Assembly (NCBI GenBank): GCA_007127615.1
Contig: SKZB01000003.1
Location: forward strand, 1 to 6,457
Source of the DNA: Phycisphaerales bacterium
Lineage (GTDB): Bacteria > Planctomycetota > Phycisphaerae > Phycisphaerales > SM1A02
DNA length: 6,457 nt
Direction: 5' to 3'
Position numbers and translations under genes: made by a program. Below the pieces are notes generated by a model. It saw nothing but the letters and a program-made list of their open reading frames with translations. It ran no database searches and was not told the origin of the DNA. Positions 1-6,206 of this stretch are shown piece after piece (positions within the stretch are counted from its first letter, which is position 1; every line of letters begins with the position of its first letter).

Positions 1-69
1 CGCCGGATTGTCGCCACGGCGGATCCCGGACTTTCGGGGGGAGCCGGGGGGGGACTTGTCTTCAGGATC

Positions 70-93
70 GGGGGGCTGGCGGCGAAGCCCCCC
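70..93. other. GC-rich perfect hairpin
   Basis: GGGGGGCT at 70–77 pairs perfectly with AGCCCCCC at 86–93 around an 8-nt loop (78–85). The 8-bp stem is almost all G:C and would be very stable in RNA. No T-run follows on either strand, so it is not a standard intrinsic terminator. It could be the end of an upstream transcript, an RNA structure, or a by-product of the G/C-run composition here. Confidence 0.45.
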
Positions 94-186
94 GGGGGAG
101 GTGCAACCGTCACTCGTGACCCACACGATTTCCGGTCGACCCGTTTTTTGTCCCCCCGGTGCGATCGCCCGGCGGCGTACCATCGG

Positions 187-234
187 TCGTTTGGCTTCGC
201 GGGTCGTTCGGCTTCGCGGGTCGTTTGGCTTCTG
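187..234. repeat. 17-bp tandem repeat, about 2.8 copies
   Basis: Unit TCGTTTGGCTTCGCGGG occurs at 187–203, again at 204–220 with one T-to-C change, and as a partial copy at 221–234 that starts to diverge after GGCTTC. The 17-bp period breaks any reading frame, which supports a non-coding assignment for this stretch. It lies about 45 bp upstream of the candidate -10 element of tgt, so it could be a set of regulator sites or simply slippage-derived sequence. Confidence 0.7.
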
Positions 235-277
235 GAGAGGCTTCTCAACGTCGCGTCATCGCCGCGTGCGTGCGCTT

Positions 278-286
278 TGTTATAGT
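278..286 (+). promoter_or_regulatory. Possible extended -10 promoter for tgt
   Basis: TGTTATAGT matches the extended -10 consensus TGnTATAAT with one mismatch. It is one of the few AT-rich spots in the upstream region. No convincing -35 hexamer lies 16–18 bp upstream, which is tolerated by extended -10 promoters. Transcription would begin near 293, giving a leader of roughly 155 nt before the proposed tgt start. This rests on a motif match only; promoter rules in planctomycete-like bacteria are less certain. Confidence 0.25.
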
Positions 287-449
287 TCCCGCTCGTTTCG
301 TTCCAATTCGGTTTCGGTCGATCTGCTTTGCCCCTGGCATCCTGCGGTGGAGTGTTTCGCTCCAACTCTCCGAGCCGCCGTGCCGTAACCGAAACCCGCC
401 GGAACGCCACCCCCCCCTCGAACGCCTGGCCATTCTTTTCAACGTTCAC

Positions 450-1670
450 GTGTCCGCTCTCACCTTCACCATTGAATCATCCTGCCGGTCCACCCGGGCT
501 CGGGTGGGGTGCGTGAACACGCCGGGCGGTTCGTTCGACACGCCGGCATTCATGCCGGTCGGCACGCGCGGTTCGGTGAAGGGACTGACGCCCCCGCAGA
601 TCGAAGGGACCGGCAGTCAGATCATTCTGAACAATGCCTACCATCTCATGCTTCGCCCGGGGGATGAAATGATCGCCCGGCGGGGGGGCGTGCACCGGTT
701 TATGCGCTGGCGCGGACCGATCCTGACCGATTCGGGGGGGTATCAGGCGTATTCCATGGCGGATATCAACGCCCTCACCGAGGAGGGGGTGACGTTTCGG
801 TCCATTATTGACGGGCAAAAGATCCTGCTCACGCCGGAGCGTTCCGTTGAAGTGCAGAACAACCTCGGGGCGGACATCATCATGGCGTTCGACGATTGTC
901 CGCCGAGCGTTGATCCGGCGTCACTCAATGCGAGTCGAAAGCGGCTCGCCGCGCAACGCTCCGGCCCCTTTCGGACGGGATACGACCACGCCACCCGTTT
1001 GCGCGAGGCCCATGAACGGACCGTCCGCTGGCTGGAGCGCTGCGTCCGGGCCCACCGGCGGCCGGATGAACAGGCCCTTTTCGGTATCATTCAGGGCGGC
1101 ACCGATCTGGATCTGCGGCGGGCTTCCGCGGAGGCGATCACCAACATCGAACTGCCCGGCTACGCGATCGGCGGCGTCGCCGTCGGAGAAGGATCGGACC
1201 TGATCCGTTCGATCACCGAATTCACCGCGCCGCTCCTTCCGCCGGAGAAGCCGCGCTATCTCATGGGCGTGGGTTACGAGCGGGACATCGTCGCGGCGGT
1301 TCGCGCCGGGGTGGATATGTTCGACTGCGTGCTCCCGACCCGAAACGGGCGGAACGCCCAGGCCTTTACGCCCCGGGGCCGGCTTCATCTGCGAAATGCC
1401 GCGTTTCGTGAAGATGACCGCGTGATCGACGAATCCTGCGATTGCGAGGCGTGCCGGGGCGGGTTCAGCCGGACGTATCTGCGGCACCTGTTCATGGCGA
1501 AGGAAATGCTCGGTCCGACCCTGGTGAGCATCCACAACATCCGGCACTTTCAGCGTCTCATGCTGGACATTCGGCGCGCAATCCGCGAAGATAACTGGTC
1601 TGACTTTGGCCGGGCGTGGCCGGTGGCCGAGCGACGGTCGAATCCATTGCCGGAGACCGGTTCGGGCTGA
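450..1670 (+). CDS. tgt: Queuine tRNA-ribosyltransferase (tRNA-guanine transglycosylase)
   Basis: Tgt swaps guanine-34 in the anticodon of Asp, Asn, His and Tyr tRNAs for preQ1, the base-exchange step of queuosine synthesis in the cytoplasm. The 406-residue product shows the family hallmarks in order: TPAFMPVGT near 31–39, TDSGGYQ with catalytic Asp94, FDDC with base-recognising Asp148, FGIIQGG at 211–217, GGVAVGE at 241–247, and MFDCVLPTRNGR with nucleophile Asp292. The zinc site is Cys330, Cys332, Cys335 and His362. Val245 matches the valine of bacterial preQ1-type enzymes, where eukaryotic queuine enzymes have glycine. The start is GTG at 450, giving MSALTFTIES, which aligns with family N-termini; no clear ribosome binding site precedes it. 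The same frame stays open back to 159, but those 97 residues have no family similarity. The tail after residue 385 is slightly long and Arg/Pro-rich. Family assignment is near certain; the exact start is less so. Confidence 0.96.
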   Translation: MSALTFTIESSCRSTRARVGCVNTPGGSFDTPAFMPVGTRGSVKGLTPPQIEGTGSQIILNNAYHLMLRPGDEMIARRGGVHRFMRWRGPILTDSGGYQAYSMADINALTEEGVTFRSIIDGQKILLTPERSVEVQNNLGADIIMAFDDCPPSVDPASLNASRKRLAAQRSGPFRTGYDHATRLREAHERTVRWLERCVRAHRRPDEQALFGIIQGGTDLDLRRASAEAITNIELPGYAIGGVAVGEGSDLIRSITEFTAPLLPPEKPRYLMGVGYERDIVAAVRAGVDMFDCVLPTRNGRNAQAFTPRGRLHLRNAAFREDDRVIDESCDCEACRGGFSRTYLRHLFMAKEMLGPTLVSIHNIRHFQRLMLDIRRAIREDNWSDFGRAWPVAERRSNPLPETGSG

Positions 1671-1731
1671 GCCGATTCGCGGCGGGTGGTGTCCTGCCCG
1701 ACGGCCTTTCGGCGGTGCCGGCTCGTCGCGA

Positions 1732-1782
1732 GGTACTTGGACGGGGTACTCGGACGGGTACTCGGACGGGGTACTCGGACGG
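1732..1782. repeat. 12/13-bp tandem repeat, four copies
   Basis: Units with the core GGTACTCGGACGG lie head to tail at 1732–1744 (one C-to-T change), 1745–1756 (one base shorter), 1757–1769 and 1770–1782. The last two copies are identical. They sit in the tgt–yajC gap, about 130–180 bp before the yajC start. The length change within the array argues against a coding role. Binding sites for a regulator or replication slippage are both possible. Confidence 0.8.
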
Positions 1783-1806
1783 ATAGTCATCCGGGTCGGT
1801 CTGGTT

Positions 1807-1845
1807 CGTCGGTCTTATCATTCGTTGGTCCTGTACGTCGGTCTT
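1807..1845. repeat. Spaced direct repeat CGTCGGTCTT
   Basis: The 10-mer CGTCGGTCTT occurs at 1807–1816 and 1836–1845, a 29-bp period. Related TCGGTCT and TTGGTCCT strings lie around it, so this half of the tgt–yajC gap appears built from degenerate repeats of a GTCGGTCT-like word. No function is evident. It falls 65–105 bp before yajC, where a promoter for yajC-secDF could lie. Confidence 0.45.
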
Positions 1846-1911
1846 GTTTCGTAGTCCTCTCCTCCGGTTTGTCCCCGGGCAAACCTCTCCTCTGCCGGAA
1901 GCGTCACACTC

Positions 1912-2376
1912 ATGTTTGAGATGGATTTTCAGACTTATCTCGCCCAGAACGGCCCGCCCGCACCTCCCGGTGAACGGACGTTGACCGGTGAGCCGGGCGG
2001 CGGAGACCGCGAAGGCAGCAGCGGCGGTCTCTTTGGCGGCGGTGATGGGGGTTTCTTCTTCATGATCCTCCTGGCCATGATCGTCTTCATGATCATGATG
2101 ACCGTCATGGGCAATCGCCGTGAGAAGAAGAAGCGCAACGAAATGCTCAGCACGCTCAGGAAGCACGACAAAGTGCAGACGATCGGCGGCGTGATCGGCT
2201 CGATCATCGAGATCAAGCCCGAACAGGTCGTTCTCAAGGTTGATGAATCTTCCAACACGCGGATCACCTTCGCGCGCAGCGCGATCCAGCAGGTGATCAA
2301 GAGCTCGAGCGCCAAGGACAGTGGGCAACGGAGCGAGGAAGACGACGGCGCGGAAACCGAAGAACGGGCCGCCTGA
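1912..2376 (+). CDS. yajC: Preprotein translocase accessory subunit YajC
   Basis: YajC is a small inner-membrane protein that associates with SecD and SecF, the accessory complex of the SecYEG export channel. The 154-residue product has a Pro/Gly-rich N-terminal segment (1–47), one membrane helix at about 48–67, a basic stop-transfer stretch RREKKKR (69–75), and the conserved cytoplasmic domain containing LRKHDKVQTIGGVIGSI (82–98) with the family TIGG(V/I)xG signature. It ends in an acidic tail (141–152). It is longer than E. coli YajC (about 110 residues), owing to the extended N-terminus and the tail. The helix is unusually methionine-rich: six Met in residues 51–66. The start is ATG 1912, with a weak GGAAG about 10 nt upstream; ATG 1921 in the same frame is an alternative. 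It is followed after 87 bp by secDF, the usual order, so the two are probably co-transcribed. Confidence 0.94.
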   Translation: MFEMDFQTYLAQNGPPAPPGERTLTGEPGGGDREGSSGGLFGGGDGGFFFMILLAMIVFMIMMTVMGNRREKKKRNEMLSTLRKHDKVQTIGGVIGSIIEIKPEQVVLKVDESSNTRITFARSAIQQVIKSSSAKDSGQRSEEDDGAETEERAA

Positions 2377-2421
2377 TCAAGCGCACGGCAACGAACCGGT
2401 CAGGGTCATCAGAAGCATGCT

Positions 2422-2444
2422 CCGGCCGAAAACTTTTCGTCCGG
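2422..2444. promoter_or_regulatory. 23-bp near-perfect dyad before secDF
   Basis: The sequence is symmetric about position 2433. CCGG at 2422–2425 mirrors CCGG at 2441–2444, and CGAAAA at 2427–2432 mirrors TTTTCG at 2434–2439, with one mismatched pair (2426/2440) and a single central base. As RNA it could fold only by opening the central A/T pairs. As DNA it looks like an operator for a dimeric regulator. It ends 19 bp before the secDF ATG, overlapping the region where ribosomes load. Function is inferred from position and symmetry only. Confidence 0.4.
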
Positions 2445-2463
2445 ATTGGGAACAGAACCTCTT

Positions 2464-5400
2464 ATGAAGAACATCGTCTGGAAGCTGCTGCTCATTGTCT
2501 TTGTCCTCGGCTTGTGCGCGATCTTTGTCTACCCGCCGGGCGAGAAGATTCGCCTCGGGAAAGACCTTCGCGGCGGCGTGAGTCTGATCTACAGCGTCAA
2601 CATCGACCCGGATGAGCCTGATCCGCAGGCCATCCTCGAGCAGACCATTTCGGTTCTGCAGGATCGAATCAACCCGCAGGGCGTGCTCGATATCTCGATG
2701 GAGCCGCTGGGCAATGATCGCATCGAAGTGGTCATGCCCCTGCCCAGTCCCGAGGTTCAGGAACTGCGGCGAGCCTTCGAGAACAAACTGCAGGACATGC
2801 TTTCACGGGCGCAGATCTCGCCCAGTCGGCTTGATGCGGCATTGCGCGCCGATGCCGCGCCGGCGGAACTCGGCGGGGACCCGGAGGCCGAACGCGGCCG
2901 AATCATCGCCGAACTGCAGGAAGCGTACAACACCGTGGAGGCCGAGCGTAATGCGCTGCGTGAAGCGCAGGCCGCCGGCCTGGCCGACGCGGAACTCGCG
3001 CCGATCGAGCAAGCGGTTGCCGACGCCATCATCCGTTACGAAGACCTTCGGCGACGTGCCCTCGATCTCAGTCTTGACCGGTCGCGACTCGTCCGCGTGC
3101 TCGGACTTGAACGCCAGGTGACTTCGCGCCGAGAACGCGCGGCGGAACGGGAGACGGACGTGCCCGCCCTGAGTCCGCGCGCGATCGAACTGGACAACCT
3201 CAAGGAAGCGTTCCCGCACCTGCGCGATGAGATCGACGATCTGGTCGCGGCGCACGACGCCTTTCAGGACCGGCGCACCGCACTGGACGACCCGGAAGAT
3301 CTCAAGCGTCTCCTGCGCGGCGCCGGGGTCCTCAACTTCCGAATTGCGGTGCGTCCCGGTGCGGAGGACGTGCCGGTCGATGACCTGCGCGACCAGTTGC
3401 AGGAGCGCGGTCCGGAACTCGTCGACTCGCCGGTGGCACAGTGGCACGAAATCAATGATCTAAGGCAGTGGTACCAGACGCCCGAGGAACTGGAGTTTCT
3501 CCAACAGTTTCCGCGGGAGTTCTTCCAGCAGCGCGGCCTCGTCGCCGCGGAGCGCGACGGCCGGTACTACCTCCTGCTCTACCACACGCCCAACAAGGCC
3601 ATTACCCACGATGGCGGTCGGCAGTGGAGCGTGGTCGGGGCCAGCCGCGGAATCGACCAGACCGGGCGGCCGGCGGTGGACTTCCGACTCGACAGCGTCG
3701 GCGGTGCGCTGATGAGCCGGCTCACCGGTCCGCATCTCGGTGAGCCGATGGCCATCGTGCTCGACGGCGAAGTCTTTTCCGCCCCGACGCTTCAGGGCCA
3801 GATCGCCAATCGGGGGCAGATCACCGGCACCTTCAGCCGTCAGGACATCGACTATCTCATCCGCGTGCTGGCTTCCGGTGCGCTGCAGGCGCGGCTGAGT
3901 GAAAACCCGATCGCGGAGAACACCCTGGGCCCGTCGATCGGTCAGGACAACCTTGAGCGCGGCATGACGGCATTCGTGATCGCGACCATCTTCGTCGCGC
4001 TGTTCATGATCGGTTACTACCTGTTCTCCGGCGTCGTCGCGGTCTTTGCGCTGCTCGCCAACGCGCTGATCATTTTCGGCTTCATGGCCATGATGCAGGG
4101 GACGTTCACCCTGCCCGGACTGGCGGGTATCGTTCTGACCATCGGCATGGCGGTGGATGCCAACGTGCTGATCTACGAACGGATCCGGGAGGAGATGTTC
4201 GAAGGGGAACTGGACCTGCGCGGCTGTATCAGACAGGGATACAACAAAGCGCTCAGTACGATTCTTGATGCCAATATCACGAACCTGATTGTCTGTCTCG
4301 TGCTCTTCCAGACGGCCACCACGGAGGTCAAGGGCTTCGCGCTGACGCTCACCATCGGTATCTGCGCGACGTTGTTCACCTGCCTGTTCGTGACCCGGCA
4401 GATTTTCTATCTCTACTCCGACTACTTCCGGGTGCGGCGGCTCCCCATGCTGCCGACGCTGGTTCCGGCCATTCACCATTTCCTTGAGCCGAACATCAAC
4501 TGGATCGGACTGCGCCGCATTTTCTGGACGTTCAGCACCATTGCCGTCGTCGGCTCGGTCATCCTCGTGGCGTCGCGCGGTGTGGACATGTTCGACACCG
4601 AACTTCGCGGCGGCGTGGCGGTGACCTTCAATACCGTCAACGAGGATCCCGAGGATCCGACCAGTCCGCGCCGGATGCTGCCGCACGTCGGCGAAAACAG
4701 TGTCGAAGCTCGATTGCGAGAGGTCGCCGCGGACACCCCCGATCCTGCGGATGCCGCGGATGATCGCGAACGGACGCGGCGGGCGGTTCTGCGTGAGTTC
4801 ACCAACGCCAGCGTGCTGACCGTCGGCGAAACGCGTCGTGACCCGCAACAGGGGGTGCTCGCCAGCACGTTCCAGATCAAAGTGCCCAACCCGCGCGGCA
4901 TGGACGATGACGCGCTGATTACCAACATCATCGTTGAGGCCGTCGTGGACACCTTCGGCGATGATCTCGACGTGGCCCCGCCGATTCGATTCGATGGTGT
5001 CGGCACCGACGCCGTGGCCGAATTCACCTTCCCGATCGAAGTTGAAGAGCTCGGGCAGAACATCGGCGATGGCCGCGTGACCGATCGGGTGCCGGAGTAC
5101 GTCGGCGGTGTGGCGATCGTCCTGCGCGACATCTCTCCGCCGATCACCATCGAAGAAGCGGAGCGACGCATCAGCCGCATGAGAGCCCAGCCCGACTTCT
5201 CGATGGCCGGTGGCCGCGATTTCCGTGTCATCGGTGTGGATCTGGCGGAAGGCGGTCAGGGTCGCAGCGGCTTCACGTCGATGGTGGTGATCGTCGCCGA
5301 TCCCGCCGTCGGTTACCTCCGCAGCGGTTTCGACGTCTGGAATCGTCAGATTGCCGAAGTCGAATGGCGATTGGTCTCCGAAGCCCTCGCCTCGCCGCCG

Positions 5401-6063
5401 AGTCTGGAACAGGTCGCCAGCTTCTCGCCCGCCGTGGCGCGAACACTGGCCGCGGCAGCGCAGGTCGCGGTCGTCGTCAGTCTGCTCGGCATTCTGATGT
5501 ACATCTGGGTGCGCTTCGGTTCACTTCGGTACTCCGCCGCGGCGATCGTCGCGCTCGTCCACGACGTCTGTATCGCGCTGGGCGTCCTGGCGCTGACCGC
5601 GTTCATCGGCCGCACCGTGCTCGGTGATCTTCTGCTCATTGACGAGTTCCGGATCGACCTCGGTGTGGTCGCGGCGTTGCTGACCATCATCGGTTACTCG
5701 CTCAACGACACGATCGTCATCCTCGACCGTATTCGTGAAAACCGCGGCAAACTTCCCCTGCCGACCGCGGAAACGGTCAACCGATCGATCAATCAGACGA
5801 TCAGTCGAACGGTGCTGACCTCGACCACGACGATCATGGCCGTCCTGGTCATGTACACCGCCGGCGGGAGCGGGATTCGCGTCTTCGCCTTCACCCTGCT
5901 GGTGGGTCTGATCATCGGGACCTACAGTTCGGTGGCGATCGCCGCGCCGCTCGTGTACACCGATCGCCAGCCGACCCGGCGGCCCACGGACGAGGAGACG
6001 GATGAAGACATGGATCGACTGGCATCCGATGGAGATGATGAAGGCCGCCCCGCGCTGACCTGA
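2464..6063 (+). CDS. secDF: Fused protein translocase subunit SecDF
   Basis: SecDF uses the proton gradient to pull exported proteins out of the SecYEG channel on the periplasmic side. This 1199-residue product joins both halves in one chain with about 12 membrane helices. SecD half: helix at 4–23, LGKDLRGG (31–38), periplasmic domain to about 498 including LDGEVFSAP (433–441) and SGALQARL (471–478), then five helices, with GMAVDANVLIYERIREE (561–577) carrying the proton-path Asp565. SecF half: helix near 686–704, ELRGG (714–718), a periplasmic domain to about 997, then five helices, with GYSLNDTIVILDRIREN (1077–1093) carrying Asp1082, and SRT containing Arg1115. Fused SecDFs are often near 750 residues; the excess is a helical insert (about 96–279) and an enlarged SecF periplasmic domain (705–997). 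The C-terminal tail (1176–1195) is acidic. ATG 2464 is preferred because it begins MKNIVWK, a basic start directly before the first helix; TTG 2446 would add six residues. Confidence 0.96.
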   Translation: MKNIVWKLLLIVFVLGLCAIFVYPPGEKIRLGKDLRGGVSLIYSVNIDPDEPDPQAILEQTISVLQDRINPQGVLDISMEPLGNDRIEVVMPLPSPEVQELRRAFENKLQDMLSRAQISPSRLDAALRADAAPAELGGDPEAERGRIIAELQEAYNTVEAERNALREAQAAGLADAELAPIEQAVADAIIRYEDLRRRALDLSLDRSRLVRVLGLERQVTSRRERAAERETDVPALSPRAIELDNLKEAFPHLRDEIDDLVAAHDAFQDRRTALDDPEDLKRLLRGAGVLNFRIAVRPGAEDVPVDDLRDQLQERGPELVDSPVAQWHEINDLRQWYQTPEELEFLQQFPREFFQQRGLVAAERDGRYYLLLYHTPNKAITHDGGRQWSVVGASRGIDQTGRPAVDFRLDSVGGALMSRLTGPHLGEPMAIVLDGEVFSAPTLQGQIANRGQITGTFSRQDIDYLIRVLASGALQARLSENPIAENTLGPSIGQDNLERGMTAFVIATIFVALFMIGYYLFSGVVAVFALLANALIIFGFMAMMQGTFTLPGLAGIVLTIGMAVDANVLIYERIREEMFEGELDLRGCIRQGYNKALSTILDANITNLIVCLVLFQTATTEVKGFALTLTIGICATLFTCLFVTRQIFYLYSDYFRVRRLPMLPTLVPAIHHFLEPNINWIGLRRIFWTFSTIAVVGSVILVASRGVDMFDTELRGGVAVTFNTVNEDPEDPTSPRRMLPHVGENSVEARLREVAADTPDPADAADDRERTRRAVLREFTNASVLTVGETRRDPQQGVLASTFQIKVPNPRGMDDDALITNIIVEAVVDTFGDDLDVAPPIRFDGVGTDAVAEFTFPIEVEELGQNIGDGRVTDRVPEYVGGVAIVLRDISPPITIEEAERRISRMRAQPDFSMAGGRDFRVIGVDLAEGGQGRSGFTSMVVIVADPAVGYLRSGFDVWNRQIAEVEWRLVSEALASPPSLEQVASFSPAVARTLAAAAQVAVVVSLLGILMYIWVRFGSLRYSAAAIVALVHDVCIALGVLALTAFIGRTVLGDLLLIDEFRIDLGVVAALLTIIGYSLNDTIVILDRIRENRGKLPLPTAETVNRSINQTISRTVLTSTTTIMAVLVMYTAGGSGIRVFAFTLLVGLIIGTYSSVAIAAPLVYTDRQPTRRPTDEETDEDMDRLASDGDDEGRPALT

Positions 6064-6081
6064 TCCGGGTAACGTGCGTAT

Positions 6082-6116
6082 CGTGACCGTGCCGCCGGAG
6101 CGGTCACGGGAGTTTT
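6082..6116 (+). terminator. Probable intrinsic terminator after secDF
   Basis: CGTGACCG at 6082–6089 pairs perfectly with CGGTCACG at 6101–6108 around an 11-nt loop. GGAG then TTTT (6113–6116) follow, with a further pyrimidine-rich run to about 6132. It starts 19 bp after the secDF stop codon. The short T-run separated by four bases makes it a moderate rather than textbook terminator. It suggests the yajC-secDF transcript ends here and the next gene has its own promoter. Confidence 0.6.
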
Positions 6117-6141
6117 CGTGACTCTTTTCTTCGGCGGCCGA

Positions 6142-6166
6142 TCATCGACGATGAGTCATCGACGAT
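6142..6166. repeat. Short direct repeat TCATCGACGAT
   Basis: The 11-mer TCATCGACGAT occurs at 6142–6152 and 6156–6166, a 14-bp period. A decayed third copy (TCTCGAC) lies at 6171–6177. The repeats sit between the secDF terminator and the next gene, where a promoter and regulator sites would be expected. Function is unknown. Confidence 0.5.
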
Positions 6167-6196
6167 TGACTCTCGACAACCGGTTCTTTGGCAGTT

Positions 6197-6202
6197 GGGA
6201 GG
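6197..6202 (+). promoter_or_regulatory. Ribosome binding site of the downstream gene
   Basis: GGGAGG at 6197–6202 is a strong Shine-Dalgarno match, 4 nt before ATG 6207, slightly closer than ideal. It supports that ATG as the start and contrasts with the weak or absent sites before tgt and secDF. Confidence 0.6.
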
Positions 6203-6206
6203 TTCT

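Larger units (their letters stand above)
1..449. other. Upstream region with no supportable gene
   Basis: Nothing here reads as a conserved protein. Both open frames in the + direction give low-complexity Arg/Ser/Gly/Pro translations typical of GC-rich non-coding DNA. No tail of a preceding gene could be recognised, although one could end just before the window. The stretch contains runs of five to eight G (36–41, 46–53, 70–75, 94–98), a GC hairpin, a 17-bp tandem repeat whose period is not a multiple of three, and a possible promoter. I looked for a preQ1 riboswitch-like element ahead of tgt and did not recognise one. The likely role is the promoter and leader region of tgt. Confidence 0.6.

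Noticed and set aside
109..120. Small palindrome GTCACTCGTGAC
   Set aside because: Five-base arms with a two-base centre are common by chance, and nothing ties it to a promoter.
8..388. 126-codon + strand frame upstream of tgt
   Set aside because: The translation is low-complexity and frame-broken by the 17-bp tandem repeat; no ribosome binding site or family similarity is visible.
241..449. preQ1 riboswitch in the tgt leader
   Set aside because: No preQ1-I or preQ1-II-like stem with an A-rich pseudoknot tail could be found; the leader is GC-rich and lacks the needed A-rich segment.
1699..1728. Possible terminator hairpin after tgt (CGACG with CGTCG, plus GCC with GGC)
   Set aside because: The stem is short and interrupted, and no T-run follows, so read-through from tgt into yajC cannot be excluded.
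921..1790. Minus-strand 289-codon frame opposite tgt
   Set aside because: It is antisense to the Tgt catalytic and zinc-site coding sequence and has no recognisable protein features.
1606..1919. Two small + strand frames (1606–1854 and 1686–1919) across the tgt–yajC gap
   Set aside because: They overlap the tgt end and the repeat arrays, and their translations are repeat-derived (YSDGYSDG, LGRVLGR) without protein character.
1558..2328. Minus-strand 256-codon frame with a His/Asp/Glu-rich stretch resembling a metal-binding region
   Set aside because: The His/Asp run is the antisense reading of the Met-rich YajC helix codons, and the VPVRVP repeat is the antisense of the 12/13-bp tandem array.
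3460..4848. Long open frame of 462 codons on the minus strand opposite secDF
   Set aside because: It lies wholly antisense to well-conserved SecDF motifs, and its Arg/His/Asp-rich translation resembles no protein. Long antisense frames are expected in GC-rich genes.
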